Assembly (NCBI GenBank): GCA_019038745.1 | Contig: JAHOYV010000046.1 | Span: 42,561 to 106,560 of the forward strand | DNA from: Gemmatimonadales bacterium | Lineage (GTDB): Bacteria > Krumholzibacteriota > Krumholzibacteriia > LZORAL124-64-63 | Direction of reading: 5' to 3' | Length of the DNA stretch: 64,000 nt | In this document: positions 16,489-26,672 of the stretch, one piece after another | Layout of the letters: each line of letters begins with the position of its first letter | How positions within the stretch are numbered: position 1 is the stretch's first letter | Translations under genes and position numbers: made by a program | The notes under the pieces: generated by a model | The model's input: the letters and a program-made list of their open reading frames with translations, nothing else | Database searches by the model: none | What the model was told of the DNA's origin: nothing

Positions 16489-18548
16489 TGAAGTTCCTGG
16501 ACTGGACAATCGTCTTGGCCATGTACGCCGGCATCGTTCTCACGGTGGTGCTGACCAAACGATACATGCGCGGGGTAACCGACTACCTGGCTGCCGGGCG
16601 ATCCGCAGGACGTTATCTGCTGACCATCTCGGCCGGGATCGCCGGGCTGGGCGCGATCACCGTAGTGGCCAACCTGGAAATGGGATACGAAGCCGGCTTC
16701 GCCCTGGGCTGGTGGGGCTTGACCATGGCCCTGTTCCAGGTCTTCGTTACCGTCAGCGGCTGGGTCAATTACCGCTTCCGCCGAACCCGCTCACTGACCC
16801 TTGCCGAATTCTTCGAGCGCCGCTACAGCCGACGATTCAGGATCTTCGCCGGTTCCGTCGCCTTCGTGGCCGGCCTGATCAACTTCGGCATCTTTCCCTC
16901 GGTGGGCGCCCGTTTTTTCATTCACTTTCTCGGCCTGCCCGAAACCTGGGCCCTGGGCCCCCTCGTATTGCCAGTCTTCCCCACCCTGATGGCGGGTCTG
17001 TTGATTACCGCCGTCTACTTCGTCTTCGCCGGCGGCCAGGTGGCGGTCATGATCACCGACTTCATCCAGGGGGCCTTTGCCAATATCGTCTTCCTGGTCC
17101 TGGCGGTGTACCTCCTGCTGTACGTGGGTTGGGGCGATGTGGGAGAAGTGCTTTCCCAAACTCCGGCCGGGCACTCGAAAATCAATCCGTTCGACACCGG
17201 GTTCGTCGAGGATTTCAATTTCAAATATTTTTTAATCGGCGTCCTAGGATTGTTTTACGGTGCCATGTCCTGGCAGGGCACACAAGCCTACAACAGCTCC
17301 GCGAAAACAGCCCACGAGGGCAAGATGGGCGGCGTCCTGGGCCTGTGGCGCGGCCGCTCCCAGGATGTGTTCATGACCCTGGTTCCCATCCTTGTCTTCA
17401 CAGTGATGCATCATTCCAACTGGGCCGGTTTCGCTTCGGGCATCAGTGATCAATTGGCCGGAATCGACAACGAGGCTGTGCGCAACCAGATGCGCGCCCC
17501 TCTGGTTTTGGCCGCCCTGTTGCCGGTGGGTCTGTTGGGAGCCTTCGCCGCCCTGATGCTCGGCGCCTTCATCAGCACACACAATACCTACCTGCATTCA
17601 TGGAGCAGCATCTTCATCCAGGATGTGGTGATCCCCTTCCGCAAGACACCCCTCTCTCCCGGGGCCCACCTGATGTTACTGCGCGGCGGAGTGATCGGCG
17701 TGGCAATATTCATATTCATCTTCAGCCTGTTCTACAAACAGACCCAAGCGATCATGCTGTTCTTCGCCCTTACCGCGGCCATTTTTGCCGGTTGGTCGGG
17801 GGCCGTCATCATCGGCGGTTTGTACACACGCTGGGGTACGACGGCAGGTGCCTGGGCAGCAACCCTCTCCGGAGTCACCTTGGCCGTCACGGGATTCATC
17901 CTGGAACAGGCCCAACGCTCGTGGGATGAATCGGCCGTCGCCTTCTGGGGAATCCTTGATTTTCTGGGCACTGCCCGTGCCGAGAACGGGGCAATCTGGG
18001 TCGATGCGAATCTCCCCAACGGCCAGGAATTGTGGGGCTGGGCCATGTGGATGTGCGCCGTGATCTACGTGGCCGTTTCCTGGGGGGAGCAGGCCTTGCG
18101 TCGCCGGATGTTCGACCTGGACCGGCTACTGCACCGCGGCGAGTATGAAATCGTCGGCGAAACCGAGGGGAACACCAAAATCGTCAACCGCGGCTGGAGG
18201 GCCCTCGGCATAACCAGCGAATTCGGTCGTCGAGATCGCTTCCTGTATCTGCTGACCTGGGGCTGGAATATCACCTGGGTGCTCATCTTCATCGCCGGCA
18301 CGGTTTTCTTCCTTACCCGGCATATCGAAGGCGGCGACTGGTCCCGCTGGGATTTTCTCTGGCTCGATTTCTGGCACACCAAGATCTGGATCGAACTGGC
18401 CGTGGCCGTGGTTGTGATCGTATGGTTCACTTGGGGTGGAGTCCGCGATGTGAAACGATTATTACGGGACCTGTCCTCGCGACCCGTCGATGAGAGTGAC
18501 GATGGGTTTGTGGATGCACGTGCCGAGGAAGATTCTGCAGATTCGTAA
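16488..18548 (+). CDS. Sodium:solute symporter family transporter
   Basis: A 686-residue polytopic inner-membrane protein of the SSS family. The first helix is IVLAMYAGIVLTVVLTKRYM, followed by DYLAAGRSAGRYLLTISAGIAGLGA, the family signature region (YLAAGRS, then ISAG). About twelve to fourteen hydrophobic segments follow, the last near EGGDWSRW-FLWLDFWHTKIW. It should import a small solute with sodium, but the substrate cannot be told from sequence. It is longer than the usual 480-550 residues because of an extended C-terminal cytosolic segment and extra helices. Its start overlaps the ogt stop. Confidence 0.88.
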   Translation: MKFLDWTIVLAMYAGIVLTVVLTKRYMRGVTDYLAAGRSAGRYLLTISAGIAGLGAITVVANLEMGYEAGFALGWWGLTMALFQVFVTVSGWVNYRFRRTRSLTLAEFFERRYSRRFRIFAGSVAFVAGLINFGIFPSVGARFFIHFLGLPETWALGPLVLPVFPTLMAGLLITAVYFVFAGGQVAVMITDFIQGAFANIVFLVLAVYLLLYVGWGDVGEVLSQTPAGHSKINPFDTGFVEDFNFKYFLIGVLGLFYGAMSWQGTQAYNSSAKTAHEGKMGGVLGLWRGRSQDVFMTLVPILVFTVMHHSNWAGFASGISDQLAGIDNEAVRNQMRAPLVLAALLPVGLLGAFAALMLGAFISTHNTYLHSWSSIFIQDVVIPFRKTPLSPGAHLMLLRGGVIGVAIFIFIFSLFYKQTQAIMLFFALTAAIFAGWSGAVIIGGLYTRWGTTAGAWAATLSGVTLAVTGFILEQAQRSWDESAVAFWGILDFLGTARAENGAIWVDANLPNGQELWGWAMWMCAVIYVAVSWGEQALRRRMFDLDRLLHRGEYEIVGETEGNTKIVNRGWRALGITSEFGRRDRFLYLLTWGWNITWVLIFIAGTVFFLTRHIEGGDWSRWDFLWLDFWHTKIWIELAVAVVVIVWFTWGGVRDVKRLLRDLSSRPVDESDDGFVDARAEEDSADS

Positions 18549-18777
18549 AGAGGGTTGCGGGGATTTTGGCTGTAATTTCTTCCCCCCAGGGAAGCATTCC
18601 TGCACAAAATTCAGATCGGGCCAACCCTGAAACCCAGAACACCCTCTATATATTTGGTACAGATGTCGTGGTATTTTTTGTTGGTTGTTTTTGTTTCCAA
18701 AAATAGAAAAAATCCTATCATCCTTAGAATAACAGAACAAGGCAAAAGGCTCTAAATCACTTTATGCCTGGAGAAAC

Positions 18778-20985
18778 ATGTTAGAATCCAATCTCTCCCA
18801 AAACGATTCCTCCTTTGACCCCAGTCGGCTGATCAGGCGCCGAATGCGTTTGATTTTCTCTCTCGTGATTACAGTTGGACTGGTCATTGGGCTGGCCATG
18901 ACCTTCGTCATGAGGATGAGCAACAACCTGGCCAAGGTTCACTCCAGACACTTGGCCGCCGTTCACGGAATCCAGCTCGACGTGACCCTGGCCCACCTTT
19001 GGTTCGAGGAGATCCTGAACGGGGATGAAAATGTGGACATCGAAGAGGTTTGGCGATACTTCGAACAGACTCGGGGCCATGTTCTCGCCATGCTCAATGG
19101 AGCGGAAATGCCCTATGGAACCGTCACCCCCGTGGAGGACCCGCTGTTTCGAAAACAACTCGGGGATGTCCTGAATCAATTGATTAACTACGAGGAAACA
19201 GCCTTAAAGCGATTCGAAGCCGGAACCTCGGCATCGTCCGGTTCTGAACTCGACCAGGCTTTCGACCTTTTTTTCGAGAACTTTCTGACCCAGACCCACC
19301 TTTTGAATGATGAACTGAATTCCCAAATCAAACGGGAAATACGGAATTTCAGAATTGTGCAGTTAGCCATGCTGGTCTTTTTCATCGCTTTGGCCGTCGG
19401 ACTCCTGACCGCCGCCTTTCGATATGAAAAAGGCAGAGTAGAGGCCACCCGGCTTCTCGCAGCCAGCGAAAAACGATACCGCTCCTTCTTCGAAGCCGCC
19501 ATCGAGGGCATTATCATTGCCGACCTGAAGGACTTCACCTTCAAATACGCCAATCCCGCCATTTGTGAAATGCTGGGCTACACTTCCGAGGAATTGATGC
19601 GGACTCGGGTCATGGACATTCACCCGAAATCCGAATGGGAGGAAATCGCAGACCTTTTCCAGAAGAACGCCCAGAATAAAAAAACTGCCGCCATGGATCT
19701 CCCCTGCCTACGCAAGGACGGCTCTGTTTTTCATGCCGAAATCAGGTCCGGTCTGGTGGAGATCGAAGGCCGGGCACATAGCATCGGTTTCTTCACCGAC
19801 CTGACCGAACGCCGGCAGGTCCAGGAGGAAAAGGAAAAGCTGGAAACCCAGCTGCGGCAGGCCCAGAAGATGCAAGCGGTGGGGAATCTGGCCGGTGGCA
19901 TCGCCCACGATTTCAACAACCTGTTGCAGGCTATTCTCGGCTATTCGGAGCTCATGCTGGAAAATGAAAACCTGCCTGCGGAGTGCAATCAGGATCTGCA
20001 AAAAATCCAACAAGCCGCCGAAAGAGCCGCTGACCTGACGAGGCAATTGCTGACTTTCAGCCGCCGCCAGCTCATTTCGCCCAAGGACATCAATCTAAAT
20101 CAGGTTATCACTGAAGCCCTGCAAATGCTGGAGCGACTGATCGGCGCGGGAATCGAATTGCAGAGGATTGCCGGCCACAACCTGGGAACCGTCTGTGTCG
20201 ACCGCAGCCAGTTGGAACAAATCTTCATGAACCTTTGTCTGAACGCCCGTGACGCCATGAACGGCAAGGGGACCCTGACCATCGAGACCGAAAACGTGGT
20301 TTTGGATTCGGCATACTGCCAGGATCACCCCTGGGCCCAACCCGGTCGGTTCGTATTACTCAGTATAACGGACACCGGTATGGGCATGGACAAGGAAACC
20401 CTCAAGCAGATTTTCGAACCGTTCTTCACGACCAAGGAAATTGGCAAGGGAACCGGGCTGGGATTGGCCACCGTCTACGGCATCGTCAAACAGAATTCCG
20501 GAATGGTCCACGTGTACAGCGAGGCAGGACACGGGACCACCTTCAAGATATACTTTCCCCTGGTCGAGCGGCCCGCCCTGGAAGTGGGCAATAAGATCAA
20601 CGCCCCGGTCCGTGGCGGGGACGAAACCATCCTCCTGGCCGAAGACGATCCCGGTGTTTTGGGTCTTGCCACCCGGATCCTGCAGGATGCCGGTTACCGG
20701 GTCTTGTCGGCCCAAGATGGGGAAAAGGCCTTGGAAATATTCCGCGCCAACCCCGATGCCATGGATCTGGCCCTGCTGGATGTGGTGATGCCTAAACTCG
20801 GCGGGCGTGAGGTCCAGAAGGAAATCCAAAGGACCAAGCCCGACTTCAAGGTGGTCTTTGCCAGCGGTTACAGCGAGAATGCCATCCACACCGATTTTAT
20901 TCTGGATAAAGGCAATATCCTGGTCCAGAAACCCTACCGCAGAAATGATCTGCTGAACAAGATCAGACAGATGCTGGATTCCTGA
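18778..20985 (+). CDS. Membrane hybrid sensor histidine kinase (PAS, HisKA/HATPase, REC)
   Basis: A 735-residue signal transduction protein. Two transmembrane helices (about residues 22-45 and 197-218) bracket a periplasmic helical sensor domain. A PAS domain follows ([18 protein letters not shown], with [17 protein letters not shown]). The H-box is [20 protein letters not shown]. The N-box is LNARDAM, and G-boxes are DTGMGM and [13 protein letters not shown] with FEPFFTTK between. The C-terminal receiver domain starts [12 protein letters not shown], with phospho-acceptor Asp in [13 protein letters not shown] and a conserved lysine in VQKPY. No separate response regulator is adjacent. It stands alone, 229 bp after the symporter gene. 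Confidence 0.93.
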   Translation: MLESNLSQNDSSFDPSRLIRRRMRLIFSLVITVGLVIGLAMTFVMRMSNNLAKVHSRHLAAVHGIQLDVTLAHLWFEEILNGDENVDIEEVWRYFEQTRGHVLAMLNGAEMPYGTVTPVEDPLFRKQLGDVLNQLINYEETALKRFEAGTSASSGSELDQAFDLFFENFLTQTHLLNDELNSQIKREIRNFRIVQLAMLVFFIALAVGLLTAAFRYEKGRVEATRLLAASEKRYRSFFEAAIEGIIIADLKDFTFKYANPAICEMLGYTSEELMRTRVMDIHPKSEWEEIADLFQKNAQNKKTAAMDLPCLRKDGSVFHAEIRSGLVEIEGRAHSIGFFTDLTERRQVQEEKEKLETQLRQAQKMQAVGNLAGGIAHDFNNLLQAILGYSELMLENENLPAECNQDLQKIQQAAERAADLTRQLLTFSRRQLISPKDINLNQVITEALQMLERLIGAGIELQRIAGHNLGTVCVDRSQLEQIFMNLCLNARDAMNGKGTLTIETENVVLDSAYCQDHPWAQPGRFVLLSITDTGMGMDKETLKQIFEPFFTTKEIGKGTGLGLATVYGIVKQNSGMVHVYSEAGHGTTFKIYFPLVERPALEVGNKINAPVRGGDETILLAEDDPGVLGLATRILQDAGYRVLSAQDGEKALEIFRANPDAMDLALLDVVMPKLGGREVQKEIQRTKPDFKVVFASGYSENAIHTDFILDKGNILVQKPYRRNDLLNKIRQMLDS

Positions 20986-21003
20986 TTGTAGCCGGCGCCC
21001 GAT

Positions 21004-21642
21004 TCATTTCCTGCGCTTCTCAGCGAATTTCTGGCGGAACTTCTTCAATTTCGGATCAATGACCGTCCGGCAGTACCCTTGCGCCCGATTGCGTTGGTAA
21101 TAATCCTGATGATACTCCTCGGCCTTGTAGAACTTTAAAAACGGCGCAACCTCGGTCACCACCGGGCTGGAATAAACATGCTCCTTCTCCAAGGCCGTGA
21201 TGACTTCCCGCGCTTCCTGCTCCTGGGCAGAGGAATGGGTAAAGATAGCCGACCGGTACTGGCTCCCCACATCCGCACCCTGTCGGTTCAATGTGGTCGG
21301 ATCATGGATCGTGAAGAAGGCAGCCAGCAATTCACGGTAAGTGGTGATTGTTGGATCGAAGGTAACCTGGATTACCTCGGCGTGCCCGGTTGAACCGGAA
21401 CAGACCTCTTGATAAGTAGGATCTGGGTTATCCCCGCCGGCGTACCCCGAAGCCACTGAATGGACCCCTTCCATCTCCATGAAAATCGCCTCCAGGCACC
21501 AGAAACAACCGCCGCCCAGGGTGGCGGTCTCCCTGTTGACTGATTCAGTGGACTGCTTGGTTTCGGGCATCGCGAAAACACCTCCGACGATTATCGATAC
21601 CCCGAGTAGGGTAATCGCCATGATGAATATCCTGTTGTTCAT
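21004..21642 (-). CDS. msrA: Exported peptide-methionine (S)-S-oxide reductase MsrA
   Basis: A 212-residue repair enzyme that reduces methionine-S-sulfoxide in proteins. It has an N-terminal signal or anchor (IFIMAITLLGVSIIVGGVFA). The catalytic motif is GGCFWCLEA with Cys46. Family segments GYAGGDNPDPTYQEVCSGSTGHAE and EYHQDYYQRN follow, and the resolving region is near GYCRTVIDPKLKKF. Export suggests it protects envelope proteins. It is convergent with the sensor kinase and divergent from the exported Pcm, another protein-repair enzyme. Confidence 0.95.
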   Translation of the reverse strand: MNNRIFIMAITLLGVSIIVGGVFAMPETKQSTESVNRETATLGGGCFWCLEAIFMEMEGVHSVASGYAGGDNPDPTYQEVCSGSTGHAEVIQVTFDPTITTYRELLAAFFTIHDPTTLNRQGADVGSQYRSAIFTHSSAQEQEAREVITALEKEHVYSSPVVTEVAPFLKFYKAEEYHQDYYQRNRAQGYCRTVIDPKLKKFRQKFAEKRRK

Positions 21643-21748
21643 GGTTTTTTTCCGCCCTATGGTGCTGGCTGATTGTGTAAAGCATATTGCGTTCCGGTTG
21701 CGAACCCAACCACTTTTCGATTACTATCGATAGAGGGGGTAGGTAGTC

Positions 21749-22519
21749 ATGCGACCTTTTATACTGCCATTCAAGCAGACCATCCCGGGTCACCAAGTTC
21801 TGGCGGGGCTAATCATGCTCGGAGTCATTCTCTTTCCATTCGACTCTTGCGGCGGGGATTACTCCGGCCCCCATCAACGTATGATGCTGGCCATCCATCG
21901 TGATGTGGCCCGTAACAGTCAGGTGCTCGGCCGAGACAATCTGTCGGACGAGGTGGCCCGAGCAATGGCCCGAGTCGAACGTCATCTCTTTGTCCCTCTC
22001 GAGTTGCGGAGCAATGCTTACGCCAACAGTCCCTTGCCCATCGGGCACGGTCAGACGATCAGCCAACCCACCATCGTGGCCATGATGACCGATCTACTGG
22101 CCCTCAGTCCTGCCGACACGGTGCTGGAGATCGGAACGGGTTCCGGCTACCAGGCTGCCGTGTTGGCCGAGATTGTACCCGGGGGAATCGTCCACACCAT
22201 CGAGATCGTCCCGGAGCTGGCGCGGTCTGCACGTAACCGCCTGGCCACCCTGGGTTACGACAACATAGAGGTACATGAGGGTGACGGCTACCTGGGGCTG
22301 CCCGATCAAGCCCCCTTCACCGGTATCATGGTCACCGCCGCGGCATCGGAAATTCCCGAGCCGCTTATCCAGCAATTGGCCCCCGGCGGCCGTCTGGTCA
22401 TGCCGGTCGGCCCTCACGGAGAAACACAGTATCTGACTCTCCTGAGCAAGAACAATGAAGGTCAGGTCACTGAAAAAGTGGTCCTCGCCGTACGTTTCGT
22501 ACCGCTTGTGCGACGCTGA
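21749..22519 (+). CDS. pcm: Protein-L-isoaspartate O-methyltransferase, exported form
   Basis: A 256-residue SAM-dependent methyltransferase that starts repair of isoaspartyl residues in aged proteins. Family motifs seen are SPLPIGHGQTISQPTIVAMM (substrate loop), VLEIGTGSGYQAAVLAEI (SAM motif I), TIEIVPELARSAR and a LVMPVG post-motif. An N-terminal hydrophobic stretch (VLAGLIMLGVILFPF) followed by DSCGGD makes this longer than the 210-residue cytosolic form and points to export, possibly as a lipoprotein. It diverges from the exported MsrA, which pairs two protein-repair activities. Confidence 0.93.
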   Translation: MRPFILPFKQTIPGHQVLAGLIMLGVILFPFDSCGGDYSGPHQRMMLAIHRDVARNSQVLGRDNLSDEVARAMARVERHLFVPLELRSNAYANSPLPIGHGQTISQPTIVAMMTDLLALSPADTVLEIGTGSGYQAAVLAEIVPGGIVHTIEIVPELARSARNRLATLGYDNIEVHEGDGYLGLPDQAPFTGIMVTAAASEIPEPLIQQLAPGGRLVMPVGPHGETQYLTLLSKNNEGQVTEKVVLAVRFVPLVRR

Positions 22520-22686
22520 TCCAACCCATGTCCCCTTCACCGGAGCCGGGTGGATCGCCCAAAAAAATCGCCGTAAAAATGCTTCCGGGTTGAGGAAATC
22601 CCTCCCGTTTGTTACTTATTGGCCGACCCTCAAGCGGCCGGCGATCTCGCCGGTTGCACTCCCCTCCTCAACCCGGGAAGGGCCCA

Positions 22687-24552
22687 ATGCAGCACGATGC
22701 CATCGCCGTCATCGATTTCGGCGGCCAGTACGCCCATCTGATCGCCACCAAAGTTCGCCGTGCCAACGTGTTGGCCGAGATCCGCCAGCCGGAGGACCCC
22801 ATCGAGGCCTTCGCCGATTACCGTGGGATCATTCTCAGCGGCAGCCCCTCCCTGGCCTCTTTCGGCGAGGATTCCGGTTACAACAAGGCAATCTACGACC
22901 TGGATGTGCCCATCCTGGGCTTTTGCTTTGGTCACCAGGAGATCGCAAAACACTACGGCGGACAAGTTGTCCATGGCAAGCAGGAGTGGGGACACGCAAA
23001 CCTTCACATCGCCCGCGAACACGAACTCTTTGCCGGCTTGGAAAAAGTTGAGCAGGTCTGGATGAGCCACTTTGATTCGGTGACTGGAATCGGGCCTGAT
23101 TTCGAGGAACTGGGTTACAGTGTGCTGGGTGGGAACGACAGTCAAACCGAAGGCGCCGCCCCCCACCGCTACGCCGCCATCGGATCAGACAAATTGCGCC
23201 GCTACGGATTCCAGTTTCACCCCGAGGTCGACGACACCCTGCACGGCGATGAAATGATCGCCAACTTCGTGTTGAGGATCTGCGGCTGCGAACCAACCTG
23301 GACCATGGACAGCTACGTGCAGGAGCAAGTGGAGAAAATCCGCACCCAGGTCGGTGACGGCTCGGTCTTTCTGCTGGCCAGCGGCGGCGTGGATTCCACG
23401 GTGGCCGCCAAGCTTTTCGGCGAGGCCCTGGGCCCCGATCGCATGCACTTACTGCACGTGGACAACGGCCTGATGCGCAAGGATGAATCGGCTGCGGTCA
23501 TAGAGATGTTCAACGAACTGGGCCTCGGCGAAAACTTCCACTTCATCAACGCCACCGATTCCTTCCTGACCGCCATGGAGGGAAAGATCGACCCGGAGGA
23601 CAAGCGCCGCGCCATCGGCGACACCTTCATCAGTGTCTTCGAGAGCGAGGCCCGACGACTGGGCATTGAGGACCACTTGCTGGGCCAGGGCACCATCTAT
23701 CCCGACACTATCGAGAGCGGGGCAACGAAACGCGCCGACACGATCAAGACCCACCACAACCGCGTGCCGATCATCGAGGAGATGATCGCCGCCGGGAAGG
23801 TGATCGAACCACTGGCCGACTTGTACAAGGTCGAGGTCCGTGAACTGGGAGAATTGCTGGGTATCCCCCACGATATGATCTGGCGGCATCCCTTCCCCGG
23901 GCCCGGCTTGGGCATCCGGCTTCTGTGCTCCGATGGCCGGATAGAGGGCAAGGAACAACTCGCGGACATCAATACCGCTGTTGCTGCCGCCGCGGCGGAG
24001 TATGGGTTGAAAGCCACTGCCCTTCCCATCAAATCGGTGGGCGTGAAGGCGGATCTGCGGAGCTACGAACACCCGGTGCTGCTCCAGGGAGGATTCGACG
24101 CCGAAGCCGGCGGCGAACCCGATTGGGACAAACTTCAAGAGGCTGCCGGCACCATCTTCAAAACCGTTGGCGGAATCAACCGCGCGCTGTGGAACCTGGG
24201 CGACCGCCTGCCGCAGAACTTCATTCTCCAGTCGGCCGCCATGACTAGCGAACGGCTGGGCCTGTTGCGCGAATGCGACCACCTGATGATGGAGGGTCTG
24301 CGGCGACATGATTTGTATGGCCGTATTTGGCAATGTCCGACCGTATTGGTGCCCCTGGAAATCGACGGCGTCGGCAGGGAGCTTTGCATCCTGCGTCCCA
24401 TCCACAGCGAACGGGCCATGACCGCCACGGCGGCCCGTTTGCCCGCCGGGTTACTGCATGAGTTGAGTGCGTCGATCACTGCCCTGCCCGGCATCAGCGG
24501 CCTGGCCTACGATCTAACCAGCAAACCGCCCGGAACCATCGAATGGGAGTGA
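22687..24552 (+). CDS. guaA: GMP synthase (glutamine-hydrolysing), long form
   Basis: The enzyme makes GMP from XMP, glutamine and ATP. The N-terminal class I amidotransferase domain has nucleophile Cys80 in GFCFGHQE and the HPE pair in FQFHPEVD. The ATP-pyrophosphatase domain has the P-loop LASGGVDSTVAAKL, then IYPDTIESG and HPFPGPGLGIRLL. The C-terminus ends with KPPGTIEWE as expected. At 621 residues it is about 95 longer than the E. coli enzyme; the extra part lies between the ATPase core and the dimerisation tail (around GGFDAEAGGEPDW). The ATG at 22687 gives the normal N-terminus; the open frame before it contains a CCGGCGA/TCGCCGG hairpin (22638-22653). Confidence 0.95.
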   Translation: MQHDAIAVIDFGGQYAHLIATKVRRANVLAEIRQPEDPIEAFADYRGIILSGSPSLASFGEDSGYNKAIYDLDVPILGFCFGHQEIAKHYGGQVVHGKQEWGHANLHIAREHELFAGLEKVEQVWMSHFDSVTGIGPDFEELGYSVLGGNDSQTEGAAPHRYAAIGSDKLRRYGFQFHPEVDDTLHGDEMIANFVLRICGCEPTWTMDSYVQEQVEKIRTQVGDGSVFLLASGGVDSTVAAKLFGEALGPDRMHLLHVDNGLMRKDESAAVIEMFNELGLGENFHFINATDSFLTAMEGKIDPEDKRRAIGDTFISVFESEARRLGIEDHLLGQGTIYPDTIESGATKRADTIKTHHNRVPIIEEMIAAGKVIEPLADLYKVEVRELGELLGIPHDMIWRHPFPGPGLGIRLLCSDGRIEGKEQLADINTAVAAAAAEYGLKATALPIKSVGVKADLRSYEHPVLLQGGFDAEAGGEPDWDKLQEAAGTIFKTVGGINRALWNLGDRLPQNFILQSAAMTSERLGLLRECDHLMMEGLRRHDLYGRIWQCPTVLVPLEIDGVGRELCILRPIHSERAMTATAARLPAGLLHELSASITALPGISGLAYDLTSKPPGTIEWE

Positions 24553-24559
24553 TCCGTAA

Positions 24560-25579
24560 ATGAAGAATCCTTGGCATAACCACACCCTGGCCCGAGAACT
24601 GGACCTGGGCATCGCCGCCGTCGCCGAGGCCGGATTATTGTGCCGCGCCGTCCAGGACCGAATCGATCCCGGGGCCCTGCAGAAAAAGGACCGCAGCCCC
24701 GTCACCGTAGCCGACTTCGGCAGTCAGGCCCTGATCTGCCGTACTCTGGGCGAGGTGTTTCCCGACGACCCGGTGATCGGGGAAGAGGACTCGGCCGCCT
24801 TGCGCGAGGCCGGCAACGAGACCCTGGCCGGATGGGTGGTAAAACACGTGACCCAGCACTTGCCCGGACACATGGCCCCCGACCTGGACCAGGTCTGCGC
24901 CTGGATCGACCGCGGCAACGCCAAGGACTACTCCCCTCGTTTCTGGACCCTCGACCCGATCGACGGTACCAAAGGGTTCCTGCGCAAGCAGCAGTACGCC
25001 ATCTCCCTGGCCTTGATCATTGAGGGGGAAATCGAAGCCGCCATTGTGGGCTGCCCCAACCTGGGCGAAAGCCTGACCGGGGACCGAGGCACGGGCACAC
25101 TCTACGCAGCCATTCGGGGCCAGGGCGCCTGGCAGCTGCCCCTTTCCGGTGAAGGAGAACCGGTTCGCGTGCACGTAAGCAAACAGGTTGATCCGACCCT
25201 GATCCGCTTCTGTGAATCGGTGGAAGCCGCCCACTCATCCCACGGGGATGCCGCCCGCATAGCCGAACATCTGGCCATCGCCGCCGAGCCCGCCCGGCTG
25301 GACAGCCAGGCCAAGTATGCCGTCGTGGCCCGCGGCGAGGCCGAGGCCTATCTGCGCCTACCGCGTGACGCGGAGTACAAGGAGAAAATCTGGGATCACG
25401 CCGGCGGTTTGTTGATCGTCACCGAAGCCGGCGGCAAGGTGACCGACATCAAGGGACGCGAACTCGAATTCAACCACGGCCATCTGCTGGGAAAAAGCAT
25501 GGGCGTCATCGTGACCAACGGTCTGGTCCACGATGCGGTGATTGAGGCGATCCGGGAATTGGGAATCGGGGAGTTCTAA
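24560..25579 (+). CDS. 3'(2'),5'-bisphosphate nucleotidase, HAL2/CysQ-like
   Basis: A 339-residue member of the lithium-sensitive, Mg-dependent phosphatase superfamily (IMPase fold). Metal-binding motifs are seen: GEEDS in the first part, LDPIDGTKGF near residue 133, and WDHAGGLLIVTEAGG in the C-terminal part. The KDRSPVTVADFGSQALI segment and length fit HAL2-type enzymes that convert 3'-phosphoadenosine-5'-phosphate to AMP. Inositol monophosphatase is the other possibility but such enzymes are shorter (about 260). It follows guaA after 7 bp and is probably co-transcribed. Confidence 0.88.
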   Translation: MKNPWHNHTLARELDLGIAAVAEAGLLCRAVQDRIDPGALQKKDRSPVTVADFGSQALICRTLGEVFPDDPVIGEEDSAALREAGNETLAGWVVKHVTQHLPGHMAPDLDQVCAWIDRGNAKDYSPRFWTLDPIDGTKGFLRKQQYAISLALIIEGEIEAAIVGCPNLGESLTGDRGTGTLYAAIRGQGAWQLPLSGEGEPVRVHVSKQVDPTLIRFCESVEAAHSSHGDAARIAEHLAIAAEPARLDSQAKYAVVARGEAEAYLRLPRDAEYKEKIWDHAGGLLIVTEAGGKVTDIKGRELEFNHGHLLGKSMGVIVTNGLVHDAVIEAIRELGIGEF

Positions 25580-25602
25580 CCCCCTTCCGGCTAAAGACCG
25601 GA

Positions 25603-26463
25603 TCAATGAGACCACTCCGGCCATGAGCACACCGTGACCTCGAGCCCTACGCCCAACCGGGAAACGTGGGGTGCGACCGTCGTCTGCCTGCCTTCATGGA
25701 GTCGCAGTACTCCCTTGGCCACCGACCACCCGTAGAATGACGAAAAAAACACATCGCTGGGCCAGTGCATATTCGAGCGCACCCGCTGAATCCCCACGCT
25801 GGCAGCCACCGAATAGGCCAAGACGGTGAAAGCAGGGTGGTCCACGTGATGGCTGAGAATCACCGGTAGTTGGAAGATGTTGTTGGAGTGTCCGGAAGGA
25901 AAAGAAGTCGCGTTATCGACCCCGAATTCCCGGGGACCCAGATCTCCATAAGGACGCTGCCTGCCCACGATGTGCTGGATCAGGTTCTTGCCCATGCCCC
26001 CGATGTAGTGGCTCTCCAGAATCTGGGCGCATACCAGCGAAAATTTTTCCTGCCGCGTTGCATAGCCCAGCACCACCCCGCCCATGTACCAGATATTCGT
26101 GTTGCCCATGTGTCCGAGGGGTTCGAAGAAATCTCCCGTCTCCCACAGGGGTTTCCACAGATCGGATTCCTCGTTGCGTTGAACGGCGTCCAGAATTTCC
26201 TGATCGTAAGCGTAAATCAATCCCGTTACGGCCAGCACTCCTGACAGCACCGCCGCATCCCTGCCGGACATGTGCAGAGGGAAGGTGTAAATGTGGAACG
26301 CATCGCCGGCGAAGGTGCGGGTCATGTGTATCAGGTCATTGGGAACTGAATCGGCAGCTTGGGATACGGCGGGAAGCATGGCCGGAATACTGGCCAGGCT
26401 CAGCAACAGTACCCCCAGGGTTTCAAGTCGGAATATTCTTTGTCTTCTGCGCCCGAACACCAA
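25603..26463 (-). CDS. PAP2-family membrane/envelope phosphatase
   Basis: A 286-residue exported or membrane protein with an N-terminal hydrophobic segment (LGVLLLSLASIPAMLPAVS). The three acid-phosphatase motifs are present: KNLIQHIVGRQRP, FPSGHSN and RVRSNMHWPSD. Members remove phosphate from lipid or undecaprenyl pyrophosphate-type substrates on the outer side of the membrane. A second PAP2 gene lies at 48226-49041. It is convergent with the nucleotidase gene. Confidence 0.88.
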   Translation of the reverse strand: MVFGRRRQRIFRLETLGVLLLSLASIPAMLPAVSQAADSVPNDLIHMTRTFAGDAFHIYTFPLHMSGRDAAVLSGVLAVTGLIYAYDQEILDAVQRNEESDLWKPLWETGDFFEPLGHMGNTNIWYMGGVVLGYATRQEKFSLVCAQILESHYIGGMGKNLIQHIVGRQRPYGDLGPREFGVDNATSFPSGHSNNIFQLPVILSHHVDHPAFTVLAYSVAASVGIQRVRSNMHWPSDVFFSSFYGWSVAKGVLRLHEGRQTTVAPHVSRLGVGLEVTVCSWPEWSH

Positions 26464-26672
26464 ATTCCTACTTCCGCCAATTCCCCAGGAAGCCCTCTCG
26501 CTGTAGAGGTTTGCCCAATATTCTAACTCTTGGAACGACCTGTTTCAACGGGGTATTCTCGTTTTTGGAGAGGCCAAACGACAACAATTCCCGAGTTGGC
26601 AACCCGCCGAACAACTGGCATTATCCAACCCAATGGTGAACTTCGGCTTGAGAACTGGCAGAAAGAAGGCTC

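Noticed and set aside
22638..22653. CCGGCGA/TCGCCGG hairpin before guaA as a purine riboswitch
   Set aside because: A single short stem without the conserved three-way junction or loop bases of purine riboswitches.
23449..24405. 318-codon open frame opposite guaA
   Set aside because: Antisense shadow; guaA motifs are complete on the plus strand.
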